The position numbers were made by a program, and so were the translations under genes. From NCBI RefSeq assembly GCF_002379585.1, contig NZ_DFUE01000085.1, positions 1-64,000 of the forward strand: a DNA stretch of 64,000 bases. Reading direction: 5' to 3'. The notes under the pieces were generated by a model. The model made no database searches and was not told the origin of the DNA. It saw only the letters and a list, made by a program, of their open reading frames with translations. Origin of the DNA: Pseudomonas sp. UBA4194. GTDB taxonomy: Bacteria; Pseudomonadota; Gammaproteobacteria; Pseudomonadales; Pseudomonadaceae. This document shows positions 18,601 to 26,150 of this stretch, in pieces (the first letter of the stretch is position 1; every line of letters begins with the position of its first letter).

Positions 18601-18774
18601 GGCGCCGGGCAGTTGAGCATTGACCTGGATGGTCGGGAAGTCGGCCTCGGGCAAGGGCGCCACCGGCAGGCGAGTGAACGCCAGTGCACCGAGTAGCACC
18701 AGCGCCAGCGTCAGCAGTACCGTGGCGATGGGGTGATCGATGCACCACGCCGATACCGAGCGGTCGCCGGTCAT
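15679..18774 (-). CDS. RND multidrug efflux pump, inner-membrane subunit (MdtC/MuxC-like)
   Basis: This 1031-residue HAE1-type RND transporter starts MTGDRSVSAWCIDHPIATVLLTLALVL. The proton-relay aspartate pair lies in VGFVVDDAIVVVENIHRHLE (TM4). Two large periplasmic loops and twelve predicted membrane segments fit the usual 1030-1050 residue length. The sequence around PVAPLPEADFPTIQV is typical of MdtB/MdtC-like pumps. It starts within the last codons of the adaptor gene (ATGA overlap). No outer-membrane channel gene follows, so it probably borrows a TolC/OprM-type partner encoded elsewhere. Exports drugs or small amphiphiles; substrate unknown. Confidence 0.93.
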   Translation of the reverse strand: MTGDRSVSAWCIDHPIATVLLTLALVLLGALAFTRLPVAPLPEADFPTIQVNAQLPGASPETMASSVATPLEVQFSAIPGMTQMTSSSALGSTNLILQFSLDKSIDTAAQEVQAAINTAAGRLPQDMPNLPTWRKVNPGDSPVLILTVSSAQMPTNELSDFTETLLARQLSQIEGVGQVNITGQQRPAIRVQAAPEKLAALGLTLADLRGAIQQTSLNLAKGALYGDASVSTLATNDQLFEADEYAQLIVAYRDGAPVQLKDVATVVKGAENAYVQTWSGNQPGLNLTIFRQPGANIVDTVDRIFEALPRLQEMLPASVEVTVLMDRTKTIRASLHEVELTLGIAVLLVVAVMALFLRQLSATLIVSSVLGVSLIASFAVMYALGFSLNNLTLVAIVIAVGFVVDDAIVVVENIHRHLEAGDGMREAAVKGASEIGFTVVSISFSLIAAFIPLLFMGGVVGRLFKEFALTATATILISVVVSLTLAPTLCALFMRKPKHNDTPGFGDRLVAWYDRGLVRALAHQRITLSVFFLTVAMAGVGYVIIPKGFFPVQDTGFVLGTTEAAADISYKDMLDKHLALARIVEAEPAVRAFSHAVGVTGSNQTIATGRFWIGLKDQSERDVSASQLIDRLRPELAKVPGIVLYLRAGQDINLSAGPSRSQYQYVLKSNDGQALNLWTQRLTERLRANPAFRDLSNDLQLGGSVTRVTIDRIAAARFGLTTSDVDQALYDAFGQRQISEFQTDTNQYKVILELNAQQRGKAESLNYFYLRSPLTQEMVPLSALAKVQAPSQGPLSISHDGLFPAANLSFNLAPGVALGDAVGILDRTKAELGMPSSIIGTFQGAAQAFQSSLASQPWLILAALVAVYIILGVLYESFVHPLTIISTLPSAGIGALLLLWLWGQDFSIMGLIGLVLLIGIVKKNGILMIDFALHAQRVEGLSPREAIHKACLTRFRPIIMTTLAALLGALPLMFGYGAGAELRQPLGIAVVGGLLVSQVLTLFTTPVIYLQLERLFHGRQASGTPALPASH

Positions 18775-19919
18775 GGCTGCACCGTGGCGGCAGCCGGGGC
18801 ATCGCTGAGCACCTCCACGGGGGCGCCGGGTTTGAGCCGCGACTGGCCGTCGCTGACCAGCACGTCACCGGCAGCAACGCCGCTGATCAGGTTCTGGGTC
18901 GTGTTCTGGTACAGCATCTTCACCGGCACCTGTTCGACCTTGGCGTCTTTGACCCGGTACACGAAATAACCGTCGAGCCCGCGCTGTACCACTTGCAGCG
19001 GCACCACCAGGACGTTGCGTTCCACGGCAATCTGGATACCGATGCTCACCAGTTGCCCTGGCCACAGCGTGTGCCCCGCATTGGCGAACTCGGCCTTGGC
19101 GCGGATGGTGCCGGTGTTGGCGGCGACCTGATTGTCGAGCAGGGTCAGATGACCCTCGCCCAGCAGCGTGCCGGACTCGGCGTCGCCGTTGATGAAGGCC
19201 CGCACCGCAGCCGGCTGGGGGGCGTCGAGCAAGGCCTGGAGAGTCGCCAGGTCTTGTTGGGGCAGGGAAAACTCCACCGCGATGGGATCGATCTGGGTCA
19301 CGGTGAACAGGCCTTCGGCGTCGCTGACCCGAAGGAAATTACCGGCATCGACGTTGCGAATGCCGACCCGGCCCGTGACCGGGGAACGAATCTGGGTATA
19401 GGACAGCTGCACCTGGGCGGAGGCGATGGCCGCCTGGTTACCCTGCAGCGTCGCTTTCAGCTGGTCGACCAACGCCTGTTGTTCATCCAGCAGTTGCCGC
19501 GAGATCCCGTTGTCGCGGCTCAGGTCCTTATAGCGTTTGAGGTTGACCCCGGCCACTTGCAACTGCGCCCGGCTCTGGCTGGCCTGCGCATTCGCCTGGT
19601 CGAGGCTGGCGCGAATGCCGCGATCGTCGATGGTCGCCAGCAGGTCACCCTTGTTGACCCATTGGCCTTCCCTCACGGCCAGGCGCGTGAGGATGCCATC
19701 GACCTGGGGGCGGATGGCGACGCTGTGCAGCGACAGCACCGAACCGATGCCGCTCAGGTAACGCGGTACATCGGCCTGGACCACCTCCACCACCCGCACC
19801 GGGACCGCAACGACGCCAGCCGCCCTGGTTTTACCGGGACGATTCCACAGCCAGAAAGCGGCTGCCAGAAGGATCATGGCCAGGCACACCAACACGACAT
19901 TTCGAGTTGCTTTGCGCAT
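18771..19919 (-). CDS. RND periplasmic adaptor (membrane fusion protein)
   Basis: This 382-residue adaptor links the RND pump to the outer-membrane channel. It has an N-terminal membrane anchor (NVVLVCLAMILLAAAFWLW), a barrel-sandwich/lipoyl half (VAIRPQVDGILTRLAVREGQWVNKGDLLATID), a coiled-coil hairpin (about residues 110-180), the returning lipoyl half (YTQIRSPVTGRVG) and a beta-barrel. It lacks a clear lipobox and so appears to be anchored by its N-terminal helix. The ATG at 19919 was chosen over one seven codons upstream. First gene of the adaptor-RND-regulator-kinase operon. Confidence 0.92.
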   Translation of the reverse strand: MRKATRNVVLVCLAMILLAAAFWLWNRPGKTRAAGVVAVPVRVVEVVQADVPRYLSGIGSVLSLHSVAIRPQVDGILTRLAVREGQWVNKGDLLATIDDRGIRASLDQANAQASQSRAQLQVAGVNLKRYKDLSRDNGISRQLLDEQQALVDQLKATLQGNQAAIASAQVQLSYTQIRSPVTGRVGIRNVDAGNFLRVSDAEGLFTVTQIDPIAVEFSLPQQDLATLQALLDAPQPAAVRAFINGDAESGTLLGEGHLTLLDNQVAANTGTIRAKAEFANAGHTLWPGQLVSIGIQIAVERNVLVVPLQVVQRGLDGYFVYRVKDAKVEQVPVKMLYQNTTQNLISGVAAGDVLVSDGQSRLKPGAPVEVLSDAPAAATVQP

Positions 19920-19998
19920 GCGATTCGGACGCCAGAACAAGGAATTGAGGGGATGGCAGTTTGACTCTGTCGTTATACGTTGCCAAGCCGGACACGAA

Positions 19999-20026
19999 GC
20001 TGACGGCTGGCTGACACCGCCGTCAG
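19999..20026 (-). promoter_or_regulatory. Candidate response-regulator site upstream of the RND operon
   Basis: The region holds a direct repeat GCTGAC (19999-20004 and 20010-20015, 11-base periodicity, typical of OmpR-family sites) overlapping an inverted repeat CTGACGGC-N11-GCCGTCAG (20000-20026). It lies about 80-107 bases upstream of the adaptor gene in the 327-base gap 19920-20246, which otherwise holds nothing recognisable. Confidence 0.4.
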
Positions 20027-20246
20027 AAACCTGCGCACACAGACTAAACGGTGCGGAAGAATTGTGACCGCGAGATTCAGTAACACCTTGGCGGCGTGAT
20101 GAGAATCATCCGAGTGTCATTGGCCGTGTTTCCTACGCAACTAATCGCAGAGTCCTACAAGCGCTGCTGATTTACCTGATGGCAATCCCACGATGATGTC
20201 CAGAGACTTGCCTGCCTATAACAACTCGATAAATGAGGGAAGGTCA

Positions 20247-20537
20247 GTGATCTATATGGATTGTCTGAAGTATGGCAAGGGATTGCTGCTCGCGAGCTTG
20301 ATCCCCACTTCGCTCCTGATCCTGCTCACCTGTTCGCTGCCTCCGGACGCCAAATGCTGGGCTTTCCATCTGATCGTGGCCGTCGGCAGCCTGCTGGTGC
20401 TGTCGAGCAAATTGCTGTGGTTGCGGGTGCTGATCATTGCCAGCTTCATCATCAAGTTCGCGTTGGTCGAAAGTCTGGACGAACGTGCGGGCAGCATGCC
20501 CGTGGTGAGCATGCTGTACGCTTTCATTCTGCTCTGA
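20247..20537 (+). CDS. Small hydrophobic membrane protein, unknown
   Basis: About 96 residues with three probable membrane segments: GLLLASLIPTSLLILLTC, FHLIVAVGSLLVLSSKLLWL and LIIASFIIKFALV. I do not recognise the family. A GTG at 20247 follows GAGGGAAGG at a good distance and gives VIYMDCLKYGKG; an ATG three codons later (20256) is an alternative with poor spacing. It is divergent from the RND operon and convergent with the gene ending at 20554. Expression is plausible because of the ribosome binding site, but coding status is not certain. Confidence 0.5.
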   Translation: MIYMDCLKYGKGLLLASLIPTSLLILLTCSLPPDAKCWAFHLIVAVGSLLVLSSKLLWLRVLIIASFIIKFALVESLDERAGSMPVVSMLYAFILL

Positions 20538-20553
20538 ACCGCTGTCGACCTCT

Positions 20554-20868
20554 TTACTTGCCCTGAACCGAATCCCACTCCGTCACGAAGGCACTGCGTT
20601 TGTTCTTGTCGTACAGGCACAGTTCGGCACCGGGCTGGTTCTTCATGTGCGGCTGTGGATAACGACCCTGGATCAGCAGCGCGGTGTAACCCACGCGGTC
20701 ATCGAATTGAGCGAGCTTGCTGGCCACCCGGGCCTGCTTCAGGGTGGTGGCCTTCAGGCAACTGGCGGTCACGCGCTTGTCGTACTCGGCCCAGGCATCG
20801 CTGGTGGCTGCCATGGTCTGGGTGCTCAAGGCAGCCAGGACCAGTACAAGGATCAGGGGCGCTTTCAT
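20554..20868 (-). CDS. Small secreted (periplasmic) protein, unknown
   Basis: This 104-residue protein has a clear signal peptide (MKAPLILVLVLAALSTQTMA-AT). The mature part of about 83 residues contains two cysteines (VTASCLKAT and AELCLYDKNK) likely to form a disulfide. I recognise this only as a conserved hypothetical protein of Pseudomonas. The ATG at 20868 defines the signal peptide; the longer in-frame extension upstream overlaps cheV and is not credible. It lies downstream of cheV on the same strand. Confidence 0.72.
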   Translation of the reverse strand: MKAPLILVLVLAALSTQTMAATSDAWAEYDKRVTASCLKATTLKQARVASKLAQFDDRVGYTALLIQGRYPQPHMKNQPGAELCLYDKNKRSAFVTEWDSVQGK

Positions 20869-20918
20869 GTTTGCAGGTCCGTCTCTGTTGGATTCGGCCC
20901 TATTATGCCTGATCGACC

Positions 20919-21818
20919 TCAATGCGCCTGATTGGCGACGAATCGCGCGGCGGTCACCAGGCAGCCGGTGAGCTCGGGCGAGGAAAACTTGGTCAGCACT
21001 GCATTGGCCCCGGCCAGGCGGGCTTTCTCGCTGTTCATGGTGCTGTCCAGCGAGGTGTGCAGCAGCACATACAGGTCCTTGAAATCCGGGGTCTCGCGCA
21101 ATGTGCGGGTAAGGGCATAGCCGTCCATTTCGGACATTTCGATGTCCGATACCAGCACGTTGATCTGGCCCGGGGTGCCTTGCAGTTCCAGCAGGCAGTC
21201 GATGGCCTCCCGTGCGCTGCGCGCAGTGCGACACTCGATGCCCAGGTTGCGCAGGGTCAGCAGGGACTGCTGCAACGCCACCTGGCTGTCGTCCACCACC
21301 AGGATGTTGGCACGGGCCAGCAGTTGCGCGTCCGCTTCGTCCAGTTGCGAGCTCACGGCCTCGACGCGCATCGGGGTGATGCCGTGAATCACCTTTTCGA
21401 TGTCCAGCACCTGCACCAGCGCGCCGTCGACCTGGGTCACCCCGGTAATGAAGGACTTGGCTCCGGCGCCGTAGGGTGGCGGGCGGATGTCAGTGGTCAG
21501 GCAGTGAACGATCTTGCTCACCGCCTGCACATGCAGGCCCTGCTTGGAACGGCTGACATCGGTCACGATCAGGCAACCGCCGCTGGGATCGAGCAGGGGT
21601 TGTTCACCGATGGCCCGGCTCAGATCGATCACCGACAACGCGGCGCCGCGCAGGGTGGCCACGCCTTTGACGTGTGGGTGCGATTCCGGGAGGCGGGTCA
21701 GGGCAGGGCAGGGGATGATTTCGCTGACCTTGAGCAGGTTGATTGCCATCAGCTTGCCGCTGCGCAAGGTGAACAGCAGCAGCGAGAGAGAGTCTGCGCG
21801 AGCGTTTTGGGATGCCAT
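20919..21818 (-). CDS. cheV: Chemotaxis coupling protein CheV
   Basis: This 299-residue protein joins an N-terminal CheW-like domain (about residues 10-155, with RLPESHPHVKGVATLRGAALSVIDL) to a C-terminal receiver domain (about 170-295, starting ILVVDDSQVALQQS, with phosphoacceptor Asp in VLVSDIEMSEMDG and conserved lysine in LTKFSSPEL). CheV couples chemoreceptors to CheA, and its receiver tunes adaptation. Soluble, acting at receptor arrays. Monocistronic as far as can be seen; no other chemotaxis genes are nearby. Pseudomonads carry several CheV paralogs. Confidence 0.92.
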   Translation of the reverse strand: MASQNARADSLSLLLFTLRSGKLMAINLLKVSEIIPCPALTRLPESHPHVKGVATLRGAALSVIDLSRAIGEQPLLDPSGGCLIVTDVSRSKQGLHVQAVSKIVHCLTTDIRPPPYGAGAKSFITGVTQVDGALVQVLDIEKVIHGITPMRVEAVSSQLDEADAQLLARANILVVDDSQVALQQSLLTLRNLGIECRTARSAREAIDCLLELQGTPGQINVLVSDIEMSEMDGYALTRTLRETPDFKDLYVLLHTSLDSTMNSEKARLAGANAVLTKFSSPELTGCLVTAARFVANQAH

Positions 21819-21911
21819 GAGGACCTTCTGTGTCGGGCCGATGCGGGCGGCCGTGGCCGCTGCGCAAGTTCGTTGCCGGGTTATCGACCTCGGCGCGCCA
21901 GGCTTTAAGGA

Positions 21912-23459
21912 TTACTTCAAGCCCAGACGTTTGGCCAGACGACCGAGGTTGGCGCGGTCCAGCCCCAGTTCTCGTGCGGCGCTGGCCCAATTGTGCCGAT
22001 GACGGAGCAGGCAGGCCTCGATCAGCTGGCGTTGATGGGCGTCCATGGCCTGGCGCATATCGAGCCGAGCGACGGGCAGCGTTGTGGCTGGCCCCTGGTC
22101 GTCAGCCAGGTCGGCAGGCGCGATGAGGTCCAGATCGCGGGCGTCCAGGGTCAGGATGCGAGGCTTGTGCCGGTGTTGGCCCAAGGCTCTGAGCGCCGAC
22201 CGGCCAATCAGATGCTCGAGTTCCCGGACATTGCCTGGCCAGGGGTAGGCCAAAAGTGCCGCCTGGGCGTCGGGGCTCAGACGCAGGCTGTCCAGGCCCA
22301 TGCGCGAGCGGTTTTGCTCCAGGAAATAACCGCTGAGCAACAGCACGTCGGCGCCGCGTTCCCTCAGCGCCGGTACCCGCAAGGGGTAGACGCTCAATCG
22401 ATGGTAGAAATCGGCGCGGTAGCGGCCGGCCTGGACTTCATCGGCAAGGTCGCGGTTGCTCGCGGCGATTACGCGAACGTCCACCTGGTGTTCCCGGTCC
22501 GAGCCCAGACGCTGCAAATGGCCACTCTGCAAAACCCTGAGCAGCTTGGCCTGCACGGTCAAGGACAACTCACCCACCTCATCCAGAAACAGCGTGCCGC
22601 CGTTGGCCATCTCGAACTTGCCACGGCGCTCGCCGGTGGCGCCGGTGAAGGCGCCTTTGACGTGTCCAAACAGCTCGCTCTCCACCAGGGTTTCCGGCAG
22701 GGCGGCGCAGTTCAAACTCACCAGTGGCTTATGTGCCCTGGCCGACGCTTGATGAATCGCCTGGGCCACCAGTTCCTTGCCGACCCCGGTTTCGCCGGTG
22801 ATCAACACGGTCAGATCGCTGCTGCCCACCAGCCGGATTTCGTCGAGCAAGTGGCGCAGGGGCGCGCTCTGGCCGATCATTTCCTTGGGTTGCTGGCCAC
22901 TGGCCAAGCGATAGGCTTCGGCCCGGGCACGTTCATCCTGGGCATCGCGGGCCAGGCGATCGATCCGCTCGGCCACGGTGACCGTCGCCGCTGCGAGGCT
23001 GGCGAAGGCCTGCAGGGCGTCCAGTTCGATTCGGTCGAAGCGTTCGGGATCGAGCGCGTCCAGGGTCAGCAAGCCCCAGGGCTGTTCGTCCACGAACAGC
23101 GGGCAACCCAGGCAGTCGTGCACTTGCAGGTGTTCATGCAGGCCTTCGACCAGGCCGTCGTAGGGGTCGGGCAACGGGCTGTCACTGTCGAAGCGGGTGG
23201 GGCCAGGATTGGCCAGCAGGATGGCGAAGCGCGGATGTTCGCTGACCTTGAAGCGGCGACCGAGGGTATCCACGCTCAGACCGTCGACGGCCAGGGGCAC
23301 CAGGCATTGGTCATCCAGGCGCAGCAGGGCAGCTGCATCACAGGGTAGCAATGCGCGCAGGGCTTCGAGCAGGCGGCGATAGCGTTCGGCCTCGGGCAAG
23401 TCGCGAGACAGATCAGAAACCAGGGGCAACAGTGCTTTGAGCAACGGGGTTGTAGTCAT
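21912..23459 (-). CDS. norR: Nitric-oxide-responsive sigma-54 activator NorR
   Basis: This 515-residue activator (also called FhpR in P. putida) senses NO through a non-haem iron in its N-terminal GAF domain (about residues 20-170). An AAA+ domain has Walker A GETGVGKE, the sigma-54-contacting GAFTGA loop and Walker B LFLDEVGEL. The C-terminal Fis-type helix-turn-helix is NWASAARELGLDRANLGRLAKRLGL. The ATG at 23459 follows AGGAG. It is divergent from the flavohemoglobin gene, its expected target, with two GTCA-type NorR sites and a -24 element between them. Confidence 0.94.
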   Translation of the reverse strand: MTTTPLLKALLPLVSDLSRDLPEAERYRRLLEALRALLPCDAAALLRLDDQCLVPLAVDGLSVDTLGRRFKVSEHPRFAILLANPGPTRFDSDSPLPDPYDGLVEGLHEHLQVHDCLGCPLFVDEQPWGLLTLDALDPERFDRIELDALQAFASLAAATVTVAERIDRLARDAQDERARAEAYRLASGQQPKEMIGQSAPLRHLLDEIRLVGSSDLTVLITGETGVGKELVAQAIHQASARAHKPLVSLNCAALPETLVESELFGHVKGAFTGATGERRGKFEMANGGTLFLDEVGELSLTVQAKLLRVLQSGHLQRLGSDREHQVDVRVIAASNRDLADEVQAGRYRADFYHRLSVYPLRVPALRERGADVLLLSGYFLEQNRSRMGLDSLRLSPDAQAALLAYPWPGNVRELEHLIGRSALRALGQHRHKPRILTLDARDLDLIAPADLADDQGPATTLPVARLDMRQAMDAHQRQLIEACLLRHRHNWASAARELGLDRANLGRLAKRLGLK

Positions 23460-23473
23460 AAAGACTCCTGCGT

Positions 23474-23566
23474 GTCATTGGGACTATGCTCGCTGCGAGT
23501 CATTTTGACAATAATCCTCATAACCTGATGTTTTCGCTAGAAAAATTATGTGGCACGAAAACTGGA
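23474..23566 (+). promoter_or_regulatory. Candidate NorR enhancers and sigma-54 promoter for hmp
   Basis: GTCATTTTGAC (23499-23509, a perfect GTCA-N3-TGAC palindrome) and GTCATTGGGAC (23474-23484) both fit the NorR half-site pattern GT-N7-AC, 25 bases apart. Downstream, TGGCACG at 23551 matches the sigma-54 -24 element, and the correctly spaced -12 position reads CTGGA instead of TTGCA. The imperfect -12 lowers certainty; the arrangement fits NO-inducible transcription of hmp. Confidence 0.55.
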
Positions 23567-23600
23567 CTGTCATGGCAGCTCATCTACGGAGAAGATTGCC

Positions 23601-24770
23601 ATGCTTAGCCCAGAACATCGTGCCATCGTTAAAGCCACCGTTCCGCTGCTTGAAAGCGGCGGCGAATCCCTGACGACTCATTTCTATAAAATGCTCCTCG
23701 ACGAACACCCGGAGGTGCGCCCGCTGTTCAACCAGGCGCACCAAGCCAGCGGCGCCCAGCCACGGGCCCTGGCCAATGGGGTACTGATGTACGCCCGCCA
23801 TATCGATCAACTGGAACAATTGGGCGGCCTGGTGACGCAGATCATCAACAAGCATGTGGCCTTGCAGATCCAGCCCGAGCATTACCCGATCGTGGGAGCA
23901 TGCCTGTTGCGCGCCATCGAACAGGTGCTGGGCGAGGACGTCGCCACACCGGCAGTGATCGACGCCTGGGGGGCAGCCTACGGCCAACTGGCCGACATTC
24001 TGATCGGCGCCGAATCTGCGCTGTATCGGAGCAAGGCGCAGGCGCCTGGTGGTTGGGTCGGCGCGCGGCCGTTTCGCCTGGCACGCAAGCAGGCCGAGAG
24101 CGCCGAAGTGGTGTCGTTGTATTTCGAACCCGTCGACGGGCAGGCGACCCTTCAGGCCGAACCGGGTCAGTACATCGGGCTGCGCCTCTATATAGACGGG
24201 CAGGAACATCGGCGCAATTATTCGCTGTCGGCGCTCTCGCGGTCCGGTTTCTACCGCATCAGCGTCAAGCGCGAGCCCGGTGGAGTGGTATCGAACTTCC
24301 TGCACGAGGGGCTCGATCCTGGCGCCACGGTCGAGCTGTTCCCACCATCGGGCGAGTTCACCCTGAGCGCCAGCAACAAACCACTGGTGTTGATCAGTGG
24401 CGGCGTCGGTATCACGCCCACGCTGGCGATGCTTGAGGCAGCCTTGCCCAGCGGTCGCCCGGTGCACTTTATCCACAGCGCACGCAGCGCTGAGGTTCAG
24501 GCGTTCGGTGCATGGCTGGAGGAAGTGGTGGCGAGCCATCCGCAGGTCAAGCGGTTCATCTGTTACGAGCAGGGGGAGGGCGGCGACGCACTCGGGCGGT
24601 TGGACCGCGAGCTGCTGGAACGTTGGTTGCCGGCGGATCGCGATGTGGATGCGTATTTCCTGGGGCCCAAGGGGTTCATGGCCATGGTCGATGGCCACCT
24701 GCGCGACATGGGCGTGCCGGATGGGCAGCGTCGGTACGAGTTCTTCGGACCGGCGTCGGCGTTGGTGTAG
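23601..24770 (+). CDS. hmp: NO-detoxifying flavohemoglobin
   Basis: This 389-residue nitric oxide dioxygenase oxidises NO to nitrate using O2 and NAD(P)H. The N-terminal globin domain starts MLSPEHRAIVKATVPLLESGG (about 1-140), with the proximal histidine region NKHVALQIQPEHYPIVG. An FAD-binding domain (about 150-255, with RNYSLSALS) and a NAD-binding domain (LISGGVGITPTLAM) follow, ending YEFFGPASALV. The ATG at 23601 is chosen because the globin starts there. Divergent from norR. Also called fhp in pseudomonads. Confidence 0.95.
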   Translation: MLSPEHRAIVKATVPLLESGGESLTTHFYKMLLDEHPEVRPLFNQAHQASGAQPRALANGVLMYARHIDQLEQLGGLVTQIINKHVALQIQPEHYPIVGACLLRAIEQVLGEDVATPAVIDAWGAAYGQLADILIGAESALYRSKAQAPGGWVGARPFRLARKQAESAEVVSLYFEPVDGQATLQAEPGQYIGLRLYIDGQEHRRNYSLSALSRSGFYRISVKREPGGVVSNFLHEGLDPGATVELFPPSGEFTLSASNKPLVLISGGVGITPTLAMLEAALPSGRPVHFIHSARSAEVQAFGAWLEEVVASHPQVKRFICYEQGEGGDALGRLDRELLERWLPADRDVDAYFLGPKGFMAMVDGHLRDMGVPDGQRRYEFFGPASALV

Positions 24771-24774
24771 GGGC

Positions 24775-24894
24775 GTGGGAGCGGCGGTGCGGCCTTCGCG
24801 GCTGTACGCCGCTCCTACAGGGGGGGGGTGTGGGCGTGGATTCTGGTGTGGCTGGTGCGTGACCCTGTAGGAGCGGCGTGCAGCCGCGAAGGCG
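24775..24894. repeat. Inverted pair of GTAGGAGCGGC-type palindromes
   Basis: Two palindromic units (24775-24820 and 24862-24894) sharing GGAGCGGCG and CCGCGAAGG segments face each other across a spacer with a run of nine Gs (24820-24828). They fill most of the hmp-dsbB gap (24771-25079); I see no gene in it. Confidence 0.7.
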
Positions 24895-25079
24895 TCGGCA
24901 GATGCACCGGAGATCCATCGTTAACGCCCCTTTAATCGGCTCCCCATTAGCCTTGGCCCACCGCCAGGCTGTCCGCTGCCGATTTCCAGATTTATCCTAC
25001 ATTCCACCGTCCAACCCAGCGTGTAGACTGGCACCCATCGAACCAAGTCTGTTCAAAGCCTGTATAGGGAAAAGCCGCA

Positions 25080-25598
25080 ATGACCGTTGCAACCCGTGAA
25101 ACCAACCTGCCCCTGAATCGCGAACGTCGTTTCCTCGTGCTGCTGGGCGTGATCTGCCTGGCGCTGATCGGCGGTGCCCTGTACATGCAGATTGTCCTCG
25201 GCGAGGCGCCGTGCCCGCTGTGCATCCTGCAACGCTACGCCCTACTGTTCATCGCGCTGTTCGCTTTCATCGGCGCCGCCATGCGTGGGCGCAAGAGCCT
25301 GACCTTCTTCGAAGTCCTGGTAGTGCTGAGCGCCGTCGCTGGCATCGCCGCGGCGGGCCACCATGTGTATACCCTGGCCAACCCTTCGGTAAGCTGCGGT
25401 ATAGACACGCTGCAACCCATCGTCGACGGCCTGCCCCTGGCCGATCTGATGCCCACGGTGTTTCAGGTCCAGGGATTCTGCTCCACCCCGTACCCGCCCG
25501 TGCTGGGATTGTCCCTGGCGCAGTGGGCACTGGTAGCTTTTGTTTTGACGGCTATCCTTGTGCCCTTGGGTATTTACCGCAACCGCCGTCGGGGCTAA
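25080..25598 (+). CDS. dsbB: Disulfide bond formation protein DsbB
   Basis: This 172-residue inner-membrane protein reoxidises periplasmic DsbA and passes electrons to ubiquinone. Four membrane segments are visible. The first cysteine pair is CPLC (residues 45-48) after the first membrane segment. The second pair lies in the long second periplasmic loop (VSCGIDTL and QGFCSTPYPP). Length fits. The ATG at 25080 is preceded by only a weak GGGAAA. Pseudomonads often have two DsbB paralogs; which one this is cannot be told. It lies upstream of cyo with a 552-base gap. Confidence 0.9.
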   Translation: MTVATRETNLPLNRERRFLVLLGVICLALIGGALYMQIVLGEAPCPLCILQRYALLFIALFAFIGAAMRGRKSLTFFEVLVVLSAVAGIAAAGHHVYTLANPSVSCGIDTLQPIVDGLPLADLMPTVFQVQGFCSTPYPPVLGLSLAQWALVAFVLTAILVPLGIYRNRRRG

Positions 25599-25719
25599 TC
25601 ACAATTCGTGCCTGACTCCGATTCCCCGTCGATCGAGTAACGGACAAAATGCGGCAACTTGTCACCGTTGAAATTGCGCGGCCCTTGTAAACATGGGGCC
25701 GCAGCGCGGTTTTACGGGG

Positions 25720-25769
25720 TGCGACATCGTGTCGCAAGGCTTTGAATGTGCGTCGGATTGTTGCATAAT
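25720..25769 (+). promoter_or_regulatory. RoxR/RegA-type box and promoter upstream of the cyo operon
   Basis: TGCGACA-TCG-TGTCGCA (25720-25736) is a perfect palindrome containing GCGAC-N5-GTCGC, the pattern of RegA/PrrA/RoxR redox regulators. Immediately downstream, TTGAAT (25742-25747) and CATAAT (25764-25769) form a plausible sigma-70 promoter with a 16-base spacer. The activator site directly upstream of the -35 suits activation. RoxSR is known to affect terminal oxidases in Pseudomonas; this particular site is inferred. Confidence 0.5.
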
Positions 25770-26150
25770 TTGGAAATACCTGTTGCCGGATTAGTCATAG
25801 TCAATGGGGAATAGGCTCACTACAATCGCGGCAATTTCAGCGGGTAGCACTTGAAAGACGGCGCTACAGGCGATGAAAAATCATCGCGTTTGGCCTTCTT
25901 CAGAACCACTGGTGCTGCCCGAGTGAACCCTTTCATGATTTCTCCACACTCAAGGGAATGAGTCTGCAGACAGGCATCAGCCTGCGGAAATCAGAATAGA
26001 AGTACCGCTCCAGACAGGTCTTGCCCATCGCAGCAGCTGCGTTACCGGCATGCCCGTATTCAATCCCGATAAATGCTGGCGCTTGGCAGGACGAAGTGTT
26101 GGCTACCAAAACACAATTGCATTGAAGCAAGCTGCTCTAGAGGTCGTGAG
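25770..26150 (+). other. Long untranslated leader of cyoA
   Basis: About 380 bases between the candidate promoter and cyoA hold no convincing gene. A perfect hairpin GCGATGA-AAAA-TCATCGC lies at 25870-25887. The rest shows no obvious riboswitch. A further promoter nearer to cyoA cannot be excluded. Confidence 0.4.

Noticed and set aside
16894..18696. 600-codon open frame opposite the RND pump gene
   Set aside because: Composition is His/Gln/Gly-rich, as expected of an antisense frame of a high-GC gene; the RND gene explains the region.
25933..26130. Small antisense open frame in the cyoA leader
   Set aside because: No ribosome binding site, no recognisable composition, and it overlaps the start region of cyoA.
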